Shown: positions 17,909 to 27,731, counted from the first letter of the stretch. The stretch: DNA of 64,000 nt from Tuberibacillus sp. Marseille-P3662 (GCF_900178005.1 NZ_FXBS01000002.1:62001-126000), one strand, 5' to 3'. The notes: generated by a model not told the origin, from the sequence alone. Program-made: numbers and translations.

Positions 17909-19030
17909 TTAGCGCGTTAAGTTCGTTTGACGCTGGGTAAAATCGACATCTTGATAATATGTTTCTTTAACGAGCAGATTCGGACCTAAGCATTGGACAG
18001 CCGGGCAATGACAGTTGATGCTTTTAGCTGCATCAGTATTCATCCATTTGTCATAGGCTTCTGCTAGCGGCGTTGTCTTCACATTACCTAGTGAAGGAAT
18101 ATCGCCAAAGTCTGTTACAGTGATCTCACCGTCAAAAATATTAACGTTCAACCGCGACCTGCCATCAGGATCATTTCGGACCGTGACGTTTTTTTCTTTG
18201 TATAAACGCGACAGAAGTTCAAGATCCTCTGAGCTAGCACTGCACGGATAAAACGGTAATGTACCGAACAACATCCACATATTTTGATCACGGCCGTCTA
18301 GTAAACGATGAATACCGTCGCGAATGTCCTCTAGAGAGGCAACGTTCAAAGCGCTGGCAAAGTCACTCGGGTACATCGGATGAACCTCATGGCGACTGCA
18401 CCCCATAGCTACAATCTGTTCATGGATCGCCTCAATGTTCGGAAGCGTCCGGTTGTTCAACATCGTCTCAGCTGATATAAATACACCCCTCTGACTCAAT
18501 GCTTTCGCATTCGAGACCATTTGATTGAAAAACTTTTCTCGAACTTCAAGGGAGGGCTTGGTTTCTGAAGCACCAAATCCAATATCAGTAAAATCTTCAA
18601 CACTGCCGTAATTATGCGTGATATGTAAAACATCCAAATAGGGTGTAATCAGCTCATACCGTTTTAAATCTAACGTTAGATTGGAATTAATCTGCGTCCA
18701 TATCCCCCGTTCATGAGCATATTTTAACAAGGGCACGACATCATTCTTGACCGATGCTAACGACAACATCGGTTCACCGCCGGTTATACTGATAGCACGA
18801 AGATCGGGCACTTCTTCAAGGCGTTGAATCATGAGTTCAACAGGAAGCGCATCAGGATCCCTCGTCTGTAAAGTATAACCAACCGCACAATGCTCACACC
18901 GCATATTACAAAGTGTGGTTGTTGTGAATTCAACATTTGATAGCCGCATACCTCCATATTGGCGGACATCTAGATAGGGCTCCCACGGATCATGATCTGG
19001 TGTCATCGGTTGCTTGTTAACAGCCCGCAT
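17909..19030 (-). CDS. yfkAB: Radical SAM protein with CxCxxxxC motif, YfkAB type
   Basis: 373 residues. The SAM iron-sulfur cluster motif is CNMRCEHC (around residue 42), followed by the glycine-rich SITGGEPML. The C-terminal end has CHCPAVQCLGPN, the CxCxxxxC motif that defines the YfkAB family. The biochemical role is unknown. A second iron-sulfur cluster at the C-terminal motif is likely, suggesting peptide or small-molecule modification. GGGGGAGAC precedes the ATG. A divergent DeoR-type regulator starts 184 bases away. Confidence 0.9.
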   Translation of the reverse strand: MRAVNKQPMTPDHDPWEPYLDVRQYGGMRLSNVEFTTTTLCNMRCEHCAVGYTLQTRDPDALPVELMIQRLEEVPDLRAISITGGEPMLSLASVKNDVVPLLKYAHERGIWTQINSNLTLDLKRYELITPYLDVLHITHNYGSVEDFTDIGFGASETKPSLEVREKFFNQMVSNAKALSQRGVFISAETMLNNRTLPNIEAIHEQIVAMGCSRHEVHPMYPSDFASALNVASLEDIRDGIHRLLDGRDQNMWMLFGTLPFYPCSASSEDLELLSRLYKEKNVTVRNDPDGRSRLNVNIFDGEITVTDFGDIPSLGNVKTTPLAEAYDKWMNTDAAKSINCHCPAVQCLGPNLLVKETYYQDVDFTQRQTNLTR

Positions 19031-19214
19031 GCATGTCTCCCCCTTTTTAGAATATCTTCACTCATCATAAAAGCCACAATGGTATATGTCCATCAACATA
19101 TGTAAATCATTAAAACAACTTAAAATTACTCAATTTTACTTATTAATAATTGCATATTAACTTATTATCAATTATAATTGTGCATAAAATCACTTATAAT
19201 AGGATTGAACAGCT

Positions 19215-20003
19215 TTGAATCAAGCAGAGCGAATGATTGAAATTGTAAATTACTTAAAAAAACATAAACGGGTTCGGATTGAAGACATTTGCCAGCTCTG
19301 TGAAGTTTCACGGGATACGGCAAGAAGAGATTTAGTCAAGCTTGATGAAGCAGGCGCAATTATCCGTACGCGCGGGGGCGCCTTACTTCCCTCGTTGAAA
19401 AAAGAAGTCAAAGGCTTTGAAGATCGTTTACATGCCGTATCTGAAGAAAAACGTGGCATTGGTCAGTTGGCAGCCCAGCTCGTCAGTGATGACGACAACA
19501 ACATTATGGATACGTCAACAACGGTTCAAGCTTGTGCGGAGTACCTTTCCAATATTAATTTTACCGTTGTCACCAATTCAATTAACTTAGCCGACCGATT
19601 AACTGAGCATCTAGGAGTTAACATTCATTTGCTTGGCGGTCAATTAAATAAACAACATCGATACTTATATGGGCCTTCCGTTATTAAAAAGTTGGATGAA
19701 TACCGTGCTAATAAAGCTTTCATCGGTGTATTAGGGATTACCGAAAGAGGGATTACAAGTGCTCATGAGGACGATGGCTTCGTCAAGAACAAGATGATGG
19801 AGCAAGCTGACCAAGTGATTGTCCTAGCGGATCATTCAAAATTTGGTTTATCTGGTTTTTATAAGTTCGCTAGCCTTACAAGCATTGATCTTATCATAAC
19901 CGATATTGAACCTAATAAGGAGATATTAGAGATGCTTGATCAACATGGGGTCGAAGTGTTGGCAGTAGACCAACGAAAAGAAAATCTTAATAAACCCTAC
20001 TAA
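19215..20003 (+). CDS. DeoR/GlpR family transcriptional regulator
   Basis: 262 residues. The N-terminal winged helix reads RIEDICQLCEVSRDTARRDL followed by GAIIRTRGGAL, the DeoR signature. The C-terminal sugar-phosphate-binding domain has VVTNSINLADRL and LLGGQLNKQHRYLYGP. These repressors respond to phosphorylated sugars. No sugar operon is adjacent, so the target is not obvious. The start used is TTG at 19215, with a weak AGGATTG site. The AT-rich 150 bases upstream likely carry promoters for both this gene and yfkAB. Confidence 0.88.
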   Translation: MNQAERMIEIVNYLKKHKRVRIEDICQLCEVSRDTARRDLVKLDEAGAIIRTRGGALLPSLKKEVKGFEDRLHAVSEEKRGIGQLAAQLVSDDDNNIMDTSTTVQACAEYLSNINFTVVTNSINLADRLTEHLGVNIHLLGGQLNKQHRYLYGPSVIKKLDEYRANKAFIGVLGITERGITSAHEDDGFVKNKMMEQADQVIVLADHSKFGLSGFYKFASLTSIDLIITDIEPNKEILEMLDQHGVEVLAVDQRKENLNKPY

Positions 20004-20052
20004 CAGATTGGTCGAAAGCTACTTGTAACTTTGACGATATGAGTGTTTAATC

Positions 20053-20094
20053 AGCAAAAGCCGGCGTAACCTGAGGGGCGTGACGGCTTTTGCT
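20053..20094. terminator. Bidirectional terminator
   Basis: AGCAAAAGCCG and CGGCTTTTGCT pair perfectly over 11 bases with a 20-base loop, between convergent genes. T-rich tails are modest. Confidence 0.7.
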
Positions 20095-20098
20095 ATGC

Positions 20099-21274
20099 TT
20101 ATAGTGACTCGACAAATCGCTTCATTCGCTTCATCGCTTCATCCAGTTGTTTGAGTGACGTCGCGTAAGAACAGCGAATATGTCCCTCCCCACTTTTCCC
20201 AAAGACATTTCCAGGCACTACGGCAACCCTTTCCTCATGTAACAGCTGTTCAGCAAAATCCTCTGATGTAAGCCCGGTCTTTTCGATAGATGGAAAGACA
20301 TAAAAAGCCCCACCTGGACGATGACAGGCAAGTCCCATGTCATTTAGAGAACGAACAACAAAGTTCCGGCGTTGTTTATAACTTTGCTTCATATCATCAA
20401 CATTGCGCCGACCATTTTTCAATGCCTCTAAAGCTCCGTGTTGGGCCATAGTTGGTGCACTCATGACCGTATACTGATGAACCTTCAGCATGGCTTGTAT
20501 GATGTCAGCAGGCCCCGCAGCATACCCTAATCGCCAACCCGTCATCGCAAACGCCTTGGAGAACCCGGAAATTAAGATTGTCCGTTCCTTCATCCTTTGA
20601 ATGGATGGAAAACTCGTATACACGTCATCATAAGTCAACTCAGCATAGATTTCGTCGGATAATACGAGTAAATCATGTGCTTCAACAACGTCAGCAATCT
20701 TATCAAGATCACTTTTTGTAAGTACCGTCCCAGTGGGATTATTGGGACTGCATAACATGATCGCCTTCGTTCTTTCTGTGATGGCCGCTTCAATTTGTTC
20801 CGGCTGCAGTCTAAACTCATCTTCCGGTTTTGTGTGAACTGCAACGGGAATACCTCCAGCAAGTGTTACAGCCGGCGCATAAGACACAAAGCTTGGTTCA
20901 ACGACAATGATTTCATCACCAGGATCCGTAATCGTTCTTAACGCCAAATCAATAGCTTGACTCGCACCAATGGTCACCATAATCTCATGATCAGGTTGAT
21001 AGTTCACACTGAAATTGGACTGTAAGTACCGCTGAATTTCTTGGCGGAGCTCCATTATACCCGCATTAGCTGTATAAGCTGTATAACCTTGTTCAAGCGA
21101 ATGATAGCTTGCTTCAATTACATGCCACGGTGTCACGAAGTCAGGTTCGCCCACACCTAGAGAAATCACCCCTTCCATAGTAGATGCCAAATCAAAAAAA
21201 CGACGTATCCCTGAAGGTTGTAACTGCCTGGCTTGCGTTGATATGTAAGACTCGGGATGTTTTAAACGGCTCAA
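20099..21274 (-). CDS. alaT: Class I/II pyridoxal-phosphate aminotransferase, AlaT-like
   Basis: 391 residues, fold type I. The PLP lysine is in SGFSKAFAMTGWRLGYAAGP, the cofactor Asn in CSPNNPTGTVL and the Asp/Tyr pair in LVLSDEIYAEL. In Bacillus this gene follows a Lrp-type regulator (yugG-yugH, now alaR-alaT), and here the gene overlaps the Lrp gene by 4 bases. It is therefore likely a pyruvate-glutamate (alanine) transaminase. Closely related PatA-type enzymes act on other substrates, so the symbol rests partly on gene order. Confidence 0.8.
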   Translation of the reverse strand: MSRLKHPESYISTQARQLQPSGIRRFFDLASTMEGVISLGVGEPDFVTPWHVIEASYHSLEQGYTAYTANAGIMELRQEIQRYLQSNFSVNYQPDHEIMVTIGASQAIDLALRTITDPGDEIIVVEPSFVSYAPAVTLAGGIPVAVHTKPEDEFRLQPEQIEAAITERTKAIMLCSPNNPTGTVLTKSDLDKIADVVEAHDLLVLSDEIYAELTYDDVYTSFPSIQRMKERTILISGFSKAFAMTGWRLGYAAGPADIIQAMLKVHQYTVMSAPTMAQHGALEALKNGRRNVDDMKQSYKQRRNFVVRSLNDMGLACHRPGGAFYVFPSIEKTGLTSEDFAEQLLHEERVAVVPGNVFGKSGEGHIRCSYATSLKQLDEAMKRMKRFVESL

Positions 21275-21771
21275 GGTGACACCACAATCCTTTTGTCATC
21301 ATCATCAGAATCAAAAATGACCCCATCATGTTTATATTTCTTTAACACAAAATGCGTCGTTGTTGAGATGACTGAATCTAGTGTTGATAGTTTTTCAGAG
21401 ACGAACTGCCCGACCTCTGACATCGTTTTCCCTTGTATGGAGACTGATAGGTCATAAGCGCCCGACATTAAATAAACGGCTTTGACCTCCGGATAGCGGT
21501 AGATACGTTCTGCAATAGTATCAAACCCGACCTCCCTTTTCGGGGTCACTTGAACATCAATCATGGCTGTGACGCCTTCATAATCCAGCACCTTCGACCA
21601 ATTGGCAATCGCAGAATATCCAAGAATGGCATTATTTTTCTCAAGTTTGTCTATCCGTTTAGAAACCTCTTCTTCATCCATATCTAACATTTTGGCAATC
21701 ATGTCCACAGGCATACGGCCGTTTTTCTCTAACAGATCAAGCAAATCAATGTCTTGCTGTTCCATTCCCAT
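21271..21771 (-). CDS. alaR: Lrp/AsnC family regulator, AlaR-like
   Basis: 166 residues. The N-terminal HTH (LLDLLEKNGRMPVDMIAKML, DMDEEEVSKRIDKLEKNN) and the C-terminal RAM domain (VYLMSGAYDLSVSIQGKTM) are both typical of Lrp proteins, which sense amino acids as octamers. It is translated together with the overlapping aminotransferase, as in the alaRT operon of Bacillus, where it activates alanine synthesis. The start is ambiguous: ATG 21771 or the second ATG six bases later. The longer frame to 21792 is less likely. Confidence 0.82.
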   Translation of the reverse strand: MGMEQQDIDLLDLLEKNGRMPVDMIAKMLDMDEEEVSKRIDKLEKNNAILGYSAIANWSKVLDYEGVTAMIDVQVTPKREVGFDTIAERIYRYPEVKAVYLMSGAYDLSVSIQGKTMSEVGQFVSEKLSTLDSVISTTTHFVLKKYKHDGVIFDSDDDDKRIVVSP

Positions 21772-21871
21772 CACCGCTTTTCTAAATTTCAAAAAATAGG
21801 TTTTAAATTACTTCCTTTATTATATTCGTAATACAAGACATCCATCAAGACGGTTCAGTCATTTCCGATCG

Positions 21872-22417
21872 TTACTTTAGTTGGATTAGAGGTAATTCTC
21901 TTCTCGGAAAAGCCGTAAAAGCCATACATGTTAAATAAGCAACAATGGCCACGATCATGCCAAACAGCAAGCCAACGGCTGCCATAACCATATCTTCCCC
22001 TGGATAAGAAGGTTCTAATGTGACAAAACGGTATAGGAAATAAACGAATAAAAAAAGGTAAAAACTGCTGCCAACACTTCCCATCTTCAGACGGTCACGG
22101 TTGCTGCCGATCCATATCACATTTAAGAACACCCAAGTATAGATACTTAAGATGACCGCCGCCAACATAACAACCAGATGGATACCTGGAATTGTGAAGA
22201 TTGTTAATAGGTAAAAAATAATGAGAAGTACTGAAAAGAAGTAAACAGTATTGATAAAGAATAAAAGTAATCCGCTGAGCCAGTGGTTTTGAAACCACGA
22301 AGCCCGCATTAATTTCTGTCCTAATGGATGTTGGGCATTCACCCCATTCATAATCCTTTGTCTAGAAAATAGAACCATAATGATAAGCCCTATACCAAGC
22401 AATAAGATCAAACTCAT
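21872..22417 (-). CDS. Polytopic membrane protein, unknown
   Basis: 181 residues with five or six hydrophobic stretches, beginning MSLILLLGIGLIIMVLFSRQ and containing TVYFFSVLLIIFYLLTIF, VVMLAAVILSIYTWVFLNVI, FYLFLFVYFLYRFV and the last segment MVMAAVGLLFGMIVAIVAYL. No charged catalytic motif is seen. GGAAGGTGACGGT precedes the ATG. I do not recognise the family. It is separated from the alaRT-like pair by about 100 bases and probably has its own promoter. Confidence 0.75.
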   Translation of the reverse strand: MSLILLLGIGLIIMVLFSRQRIMNGVNAQHPLGQKLMRASWFQNHWLSGLLLFFINTVYFFSVLLIIFYLLTIFTIPGIHLVVMLAAVILSIYTWVFLNVIWIGSNRDRLKMGSVGSSFYLFLFVYFLYRFVTLEPSYPGEDMVMAAVGLLFGMIVAIVAYLTCMAFTAFPRRELPLIQLK

Positions 22418-22642
22418 ACCGTCACCTTCCCTTTGATGTCTACCTAGCCATTCTATGTAAATACTAAAAAATTTGAGTCATTTCAATTCAATAGGCGACC
22501 TGACTAATAGGATAAAAAAGAAACGTTGCCAAGATACAGGTACTAAGAAAGACAGGTGTTAACATAGAGAAAAGCCATCAATAAAAGCTAAGGGCTACAA
22601 CCTTTAACCATGATATTTTTCGGGTAATCGGAATTTTAATGA

Positions 22643-22993
22643 TTATTTCCGCAAAATCTTCTCCATCGCTTTTCCCTTTGCTAACTCATCGATCAGCTTA
22701 TCCAAATAGCGAATCTCTTGCATAGTTGGTTCTTCGATGTCTTCCACTCGGACACCGCAGACCACACCTTTGATCAAAGTCCGTGAAGGATTCAGTCGGG
22801 GAGCTTCCGCAAAGAATGTCTCAAAATCTGTCTGTTTTCCCAGTTGCGCTTCTAACTCTTCCTGGTTATACCCTGTCAACCAACGGATGATTTCATCGAC
22901 TTCTGTTTTCGTACGTCCTTTTTTCTCCGCCTTCGTAACATAATGGGGATAGACACTTGCGACACTCATTGTATAGATCTTGTGTTTGGTCAT
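22643..22993 (-). CDS. DUF2200 family protein
   Basis: 116 residues. The start [20 protein letters not shown] and the block [17 protein letters not shown] followed by [18 protein letters not shown] define the DUF2200 family. The protein is soluble and helical, with a conserved Tyr/Pro-rich N-terminus and one cysteine. Its function is unknown. GAGGGATGATGT precedes the ATG. No operon partner. Confidence 0.88.
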   Translation of the reverse strand: MTKHKIYTMSVASVYPHYVTKAEKKGRTKTEVDEIIRWLTGYNQEELEAQLGKQTDFETFFAEAPRLNPSRTLIKGVVCGVRVEDIEEPTMQEIRYLDKLIDELAKGKAMEKILRK

Positions 22994-23140
22994 GATACAT
23001 CATCCCTCGTTTTCTTAAGTTTATCACATATAACAGCTAAGGTTTTCTTCTCGATTGTCCTTTTCTAATTTAATTAAATGGCTCTCTTATATGTAGATCG
23101 GACGAGATTCATATTAAGGAATCGCGCCCGTTTAACAGTA

Positions 23141-23473
23141 TTAAATTATTATATAAAATACTAATGATAAACCTGGGATAATTGCAATTAAAGACAACAT
23201 TCTACCTAATTTAGCTCCCAAGTTATTTTTGAACTTATACCCCAGTATTAATGCAGGTATAAAGAAAATGAGCGAATAAATTATTGTATAATGCGTTCCT
23301 GTATCGCCGTCTGACCAAGGATTTAGCCCCAAGAATCTTAATATAATATCTCCAAGAGCCTCACGATTGCCGAATGAAAAGGAAAATAATATCCCGAATA
23401 TAAATAACAATAATGAAATCGTGCCCATCCCCATTTTCTTATGATAACCTTGTTTTATGATTAAACACCTCAT
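23141..23473 (-). CDS. Small membrane protein, unknown
   Basis: Up to 110 residues with three hydrophobic helices (ISLLLFIFGILFSFSF, YTIIYSLIFFIPALILGY, LSLIAIIPGLSLVFYIII). The start is uncertain: the frame opens at 23473, but MGMGTISLLL at about 23434 or 23428 gives a more natural membrane start. No family recognised. The neighbourhood (22.6-25 kb) is a set of small single genes of accessory character. Confidence 0.6.
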   Translation of the reverse strand: MRCLIIKQGYHKKMGMGTISLLLFIFGILFSFSFGNREALGDIILRFLGLNPWSDGDTGTHYTIIYSLIFFIPALILGYKFKNNLGAKLGRMLSLIAIIPGLSLVFYIII

Positions 23474-23564
23474 TCAATTAGATTGTCCTATAAATCAAAA
23501 GGGGACGAAACCTATTCCGGATATGCACCCGTTGATTGAACAATCACTAATTTAATTTCTATGG

Positions 23565-24074
23565 TTATTGGTTTTCAAACCAATTTAACGCCCGCTGTTC
23601 CAATTCCTTCACGAAAGGTTTTTTTGCTTTGCTGTAGAAAGCTGTATCGTCATATCGTTGAGCCAGTTCTTCTTTAAAACATCTATATTGTTCAACTTCC
23701 TCGGGATGAGATCTTAAATAATCTCGTAACACTAGATGTCGTTTAATTTGAGGATTGTCATACTGATAAACATGAATGTGATGGGTCCTATTTTCCCCAC
23801 CTTTGCGAAATAATCGTCTGCCTTGAATGCCCCATTCGCCAGCAACGTCGTATCCAAACAAATGCATCTGCTCATTGAATGTATCGATTTTCTTGATATC
23901 TTTTACAAGACACATCATATCAATAACGGGCTTTGCCTTCATGCCTGGAACAGAGGTGCTTCCGAAATGTTCAAATTTGATTATTTCATCCCCAAATATT
24001 CCTTTTAAAAATTGAGTTTCATCATCGAACATTCGGACCCAATTTTCATCATACTCCGACAGCCGAACTTTCAA
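23565..24074 (-). CDS. GrpB/UPF0157 family nucleotidyltransferase-like protein
   Basis: 169 residues. The GrpB signature is clear: KFEHFGSTSVPGMKAKPVID is the nucleotidyltransferase-like loop, and THHIHVYQYDNPQIKRHLVL is the family's C-terminal block. These proteins share the fold of minimal nucleotidyltransferases, and their substrate is unknown. A TTG start at 24074 lies 6 bases after AGGGGAG. Confidence 0.88.
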   Translation of the reverse strand: MKVRLSEYDENWVRMFDDETQFLKGIFGDEIIKFEHFGSTSVPGMKAKPVIDMMCLVKDIKKIDTFNEQMHLFGYDVAGEWGIQGRRLFRKGGENRTHHIHVYQYDNPQIKRHLVLRDYLRSHPEEVEQYRCFKEELAQRYDDTAFYSKAKKPFVKELEQRALNWFENQ

Positions 24075-24223
24075 ATGAATCTCCCCTTGCTACAGCATTT
24101 TATTGATCCGTTCAGTCTCCTTTTTATTCGCAAAATGGTCCGATTCATGAAGGCAGTCATTAGATTACCGCGCCCGATTTCGTAAGACACGATTTAATGG
24201 ACATTCACTTCATATCTGATTTG

Positions 24224-25048
24224 TTATTTCGCAAATTCAATGTGCTTCTTTTGTTCACTGATGTCCAATTCGGGAATATATTTCTCGACTAGAACAATAA
24301 CCTCGTTAACCAACGTTTCCAACTCCGCTACTGAATCTTGTGGCTCACCCGTTAGGATACGGGTAATGCGGTCATCAAGGCTTTCTGGTTTTATCGTCAT
24401 GCGTTCTATATTGAACTGCATCCACTTAAATACCGGGTGATGAACATACATACGATTCAGACCAAACAATACACCAAATAGTTTCTTTTGAACGTCACAA
24501 ATGACATCATAAAGCATTAACCAGTCTTGTCGCTTCAAAAGTGCTTCACGATTATTCCACCGATTACCTAGCCAAAGATTTTCCGAAACCATTCTTTCGG
24601 CCAGATCCAATGGATAGTTTGCAACCTTATTTTTTAACTCATTAATCTTTCCTTCCTCAAAAAGACTTACGCCATCTTTAACGGCAGCCACTATACACTG
24701 TTTATCATAGTCTGTATCAAACTTGTCTACCACATCGAAAATGAAACGTTCAACAGTTGCTGATAAAAAACTGCTAATTTCAAACTTCACCCCATCCTGA
24801 CTGATGTACGCTTCAGACCATTCCTCTTCCTCATAAGGCTCATACGATAAGATTGATCCCTTAACTTCTTCGATGGGATGCTGACGGTCATCATCTGTTG
24901 GAGAAGTCGACCACAAAATATGTAGTTCAATATCCGAGTGCTCATCCTGTAAATTCTTTGATACAGAACCAGCCAGAATGATTGCTTCTACCTTTGGATT
25001 ATCTCTGTATATCGCTGACATTTCTTTTGCTTTTTGAAATAAGTTCAT
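24224..25048 (-). CDS. Nucleotidyltransferase-domain protein, aminoglycoside adenylyltransferase-like
   Basis: 274 residues. The pol-beta type active site is visible as IILAGSVSKNLQDEHSDIEL: the Gly-Ser loop with the two metal-binding acidic residues in the usual DxD spacing replaced by HSDIE. A helical C-terminal domain follows, ending in PELDISEQKKHIEF. It resembles DUF4037/ANT-like enzymes that transfer nucleotides to small molecules. Whether it inactivates an antibiotic cannot be told. AGGAGTCAGC precedes the ATG. Confidence 0.72.
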   Translation of the reverse strand: MNLFQKAKEMSAIYRDNPKVEAIILAGSVSKNLQDEHSDIELHILWSTSPTDDDRQHPIEEVKGSILSYEPYEEEEWSEAYISQDGVKFEISSFLSATVERFIFDVVDKFDTDYDKQCIVAAVKDGVSLFEEGKINELKNKVANYPLDLAERMVSENLWLGNRWNNREALLKRQDWLMLYDVICDVQKKLFGVLFGLNRMYVHHPVFKWMQFNIERMTIKPESLDDRITRILTGEPQDSVAELETLVNEVIVLVEKYIPELDISEQKKHIEFAK

Positions 25049-25191
25049 TTCAAGCTGACTCCTAACAAATTCATTTATTTATTCAACAATCTGTACCGAT
25101 TTTTTAACATTACTATGTAACAATAATTTTCCTTTATTAGACATAAAACAAGAACATACCTCAATCGCACACTCTAATTTTCCACTATATT

Positions 25192-25647
25192 CTAAATAAC
25201 CCCCTGAAATCTCAAAATAATCTCCGCAACAACAGCCGATCCTAAATACGTTCCAAGCAACACACACATGCCAACAACAATGGTTTTCCAGCCTAATTTA
25301 GCAAAATCATCCCATGAACGACCGATTGAAATACCTGCGTAAGCTAGTATCGGTGTTGTAATCGCTAAGAGATTGACCTCAGAAGTCCAGGCAACAATTT
25401 GCCCGGAACCTGGAACACCTGGAATCGTAAGAATGAACGCTAGAATACCAATATAGGCTATACTGGGAATTTTTTTATAAGGGATAAGCTTATGTATCAT
25501 TAAGCCTGCCAAACTAATCAAAGCTAGCGTGATTATACCCGGAAGTGCTTCAAGTGGCATAACATTGTATCCAATCCAGTTCCCTATAACGATCATGAAG
25601 CCAATAATGATAAAAAGTAAAACCCACTCTTGAATATTTTTCAGCAC
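25192..25647 (-). CDS. Small membrane subunit of a DUF3100-type transporter
   Basis: 151 residues with four hydrophobic helices (WVLLFIIIGFMIVIGNWIGY, LPGIITLALISLAGLMI, SIAYIGILAFILTIPGVPG, and the C-terminal ILAYAGISIGR... VVGMCVLLGTYLGSAVVAEI). The GTG start is only two bases beyond the stop of the DUF3100 gene, so the two are translated together and probably form one carrier split in two halves. The repeated small-residue helices resemble secondary transporters of the AbrB/CitM-like kind. No substrate can be read from it. Confidence 0.7.
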   Translation of the reverse strand: MLKNIQEWVLLFIIIGFMIVIGNWIGYNVMPLEALPGIITLALISLAGLMIHKLIPYKKIPSIAYIGILAFILTIPGVPGSGQIVAWTSEVNLLAITTPILAYAGISIGRSWDDFAKLGWKTIVVGMCVLLGTYLGSAVVAEIILRFQGVI

Positions 25648-25649
25648 TG

Positions 25650-26468
25650 TTACGACACCACCTTCGATTTCTTTCCGGAATTCCCATTTCCATTCCTTGT
25701 TATGACTTGATAAAGCTTTTCGGTTAATGGTAACCCTATGAAAATACTGGCGTATAATCCTGTTACTGATGTCAGAAGATTACTTGCGCCAGAAAATGCT
25801 GTTATTGTACTAGCCATCTCTGGATAAGCAGCAACAAGCGGTCCCAATGATGCAGCGGTCATACTTCCACTTCCTATACCCGTTGCCATTGCAAAGGCAT
25901 ACGGATGAAGGGGGGTGATGGTTGCCAAAAAACCTGAAGCTAGTCCCATAAAAATGGATCCGAATACGGTACCAAATATATAGACGGCCATAACACCACG
26001 GCCCTCCGGAGAAGATAACCCATATTTATCCGCAATTAATGCCAAATTCGGTTCTCTCCCTATGGAGTGGGTCATTCCAATACTTTCGCGTTTCAGCCCA
26101 AGAAATAATGCAATAGGAAGAGCCAAAAATAGGGTACCTAAATTTCCTAATTCTTGAAAAACCAAGGCCCAGCCTGCTTCAATTAACTTCGGTAATGCTG
26201 GACCTGCTTGTACACCAAACTTTGCAACAAGTAATGTCACCGAAATAAAGACAAGTGATTCCGCATTGCTGGATTGCTTGTCCTTTATAAGTGGCGTAAA
26301 GAATAACCCAATTCCAATGACAACAGCATAAAGCATCGGCAATAATAGAATAACGCCTGACCCTATTTGTATTTCATGTGTACCCATCAATTCTGTTACA
26401 ATCACAATTGCAAATACGAGTAAGTGCAATCGCCAATCTTTCCACATATTAAGTACTTGTCCGCCCAT
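25650..26468 (-). CDS. DUF3100 family membrane protein (putative transporter)
   Basis: 272 residues, about eight membrane helices. The conserved central part LAFI... GREPNLALIADKYGLSSPEGRGVMAVYI and MATGIGSGSMTAASLGPL marks the DUF3100 family. It sits between an M20 amidohydrolase upstream (58 bases) and a small membrane subunit downstream (2 bases). This arrangement suggests uptake of an N-acyl or peptide-like compound followed by hydrolysis. GGAGG lies 9 bases before the ATG. Confidence 0.78.
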   Translation of the reverse strand: MGGQVLNMWKDWRLHLLVFAIVIVTELMGTHEIQIGSGVILLLPMLYAVVIGIGLFFTPLIKDKQSSNAESLVFISVTLLVAKFGVQAGPALPKLIEAGWALVFQELGNLGTLFLALPIALFLGLKRESIGMTHSIGREPNLALIADKYGLSSPEGRGVMAVYIFGTVFGSIFMGLASGFLATITPLHPYAFAMATGIGSGSMTAASLGPLVAAYPEMASTITAFSGASNLLTSVTGLYASIFIGLPLTEKLYQVITRNGNGNSGKKSKVVS

Positions 26469-26525
26469 CTTCCCATGCCTCCTTTATTTGACAAAACAAG
26501 AGCTCGATCATTGGCTCCTTAAAGA

Positions 26526-27731
26526 CTATTTAATCACTTCATTAAATGATTGATTCGCATATTCTTTCATATATTGCAATGTAGCCTTCCCAAGGGCCTT
26601 CGCAGCATGCAGCAATGCACGCTCGTCGATATCAAATTTCGGATGATGATGCGGATAAGCTTTTTCCCATTCCGGATTTTTCGCACCCGTAAAGAAAAAT
26701 GTTCCTTTTACATGCTGTAAGTAATAAGAAAAGTCTTCCCCACCCATAATCGGCGGTGTCTCATTCACCGATTCAATACCTGGCACATCGTTTACGACTT
26801 CTGCGACAAATTCTGTTTCTTCCTTGTAATTGACTAAAGTCGGATAGCCATGCGTGTACGTATACTCATAGTCAGCACCAGACACTTGGCAAGTCCCTTG
26901 TACCACCTTTTCTATTTCCTTTTCTATGAAATTACGAGTCTTTTCTTTAAAAGTACGAACCGTTCCTGTTAATTCGGCTGAATCTGCAATCACATTATAA
27001 GGATTTTTTGCTTCAAAATTACAAATTGACACAACAGCCGAATCCAGGGGATCCACGCCTCTGCTGATAATTTGCTGCAAATTGTTGATGAGCTGTCCAC
27101 CAATAACAATGCTGTCTTTTGTATCGTGTGGATAGGCTCCATGTCCACCTTCACCTTGTATTTTAATATCAAAACGGTCGGGTGCGGCTTGCAGGGCACC
27201 GGTTCGGTAACCAATCTCACCCAGCGGCATCTGTGCTTGTAAATGGGTACCAAAGATGACATCAATCCCCTGCAGACAGCCATCCTCAATCATCGAAATA
27301 GCACCACCCGGCGGCAGCTCTTCAGCATGCTGATGAAGAAAAACAATCGTACCTTCTATATCAGATGTCATCCCATTCAGCACTTTCGCAAGTCCCAATA
27401 AAGTTGCGGTATGCCCATCATGGCCACAGGCATGCATAACGCCATCATTAGCTGATTTAAATGAGACATCGGTTTGCTCTTGAATTGGGAGCGCATCGAA
27501 GTCTGCACGTAAAGCAACCGTTGGCCCCGGTTTTTCTCCTTTTAAATAGGCTAAAACACCATTGCCTCCGACGTTGGTGCGAACTTCATGACCTAATTTC
27601 CTATGATAATCAGCGATATAGGCGGCCGTTTTTTCTTCCTTAAAAGATAACTCAGGATTTTGATGAAGATATCGGCGAATTTCTACAATCTCATCATAAA
27701 CAGCATCCAATTGGCTATATAACTGTTCCAC
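26526..27731 (-). CDS. M20 family amidohydrolase
   Basis: 401 residues. Metal-site motifs of the M20D/HipO type are complete: RADFDALPIQEQT, HACGHDGHTATLLGLA, the acidic HQHAEELPPGGA with the general-base Glu, and the C-terminal PIMGGEDFSYYLQ. A dimerisation domain sits in the middle (about 185-300). Enzymes of this group hydrolyse N-acyl amino acids, indole-acetyl amino acids or hippurate in the cytoplasm. The start is GTG at 27731 with GAGGTGAGG upstream. First gene of an operon with the DUF3100 pair. Confidence 0.9.
   Translation of the reverse strand: MEQLYSQLDAVYDEIVEIRRYLHQNPELSFKEEKTAAYIADYHRKLGHEVRTNVGGNGVLAYLKGEKPGPTVALRADFDALPIQEQTDVSFKSANDGVMHACGHDGHTATLLGLAKVLNGMTSDIEGTIVFLHQHAEELPPGGAISMIEDGCLQGIDVIFGTHLQAQMPLGEIGYRTGALQAAPDRFDIKIQGEGGHGAYPHDTKDSIVIGGQLINNLQQIISRGVDPLDSAVVSICNFEAKNPYNVIADSAELTGTVRTFKEKTRNFIEKEIEKVVQGTCQVSGADYEYTYTHGYPTLVNYKEETEFVAEVVNDVPGIESVNETPPIMGGEDFSYYLQHVKGTFFFTGAKNPEWEKAYPHHHPKFDIDERALLHAAKALGKATLQYMKEYANQSFNEVIK

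Noticed and set aside
25079-25267. Cys-rich 62-residue frame on the minus strand
   Set aside because: It overlaps the end of the DUF3100 subunit gene in another frame and has no ribosome binding site.
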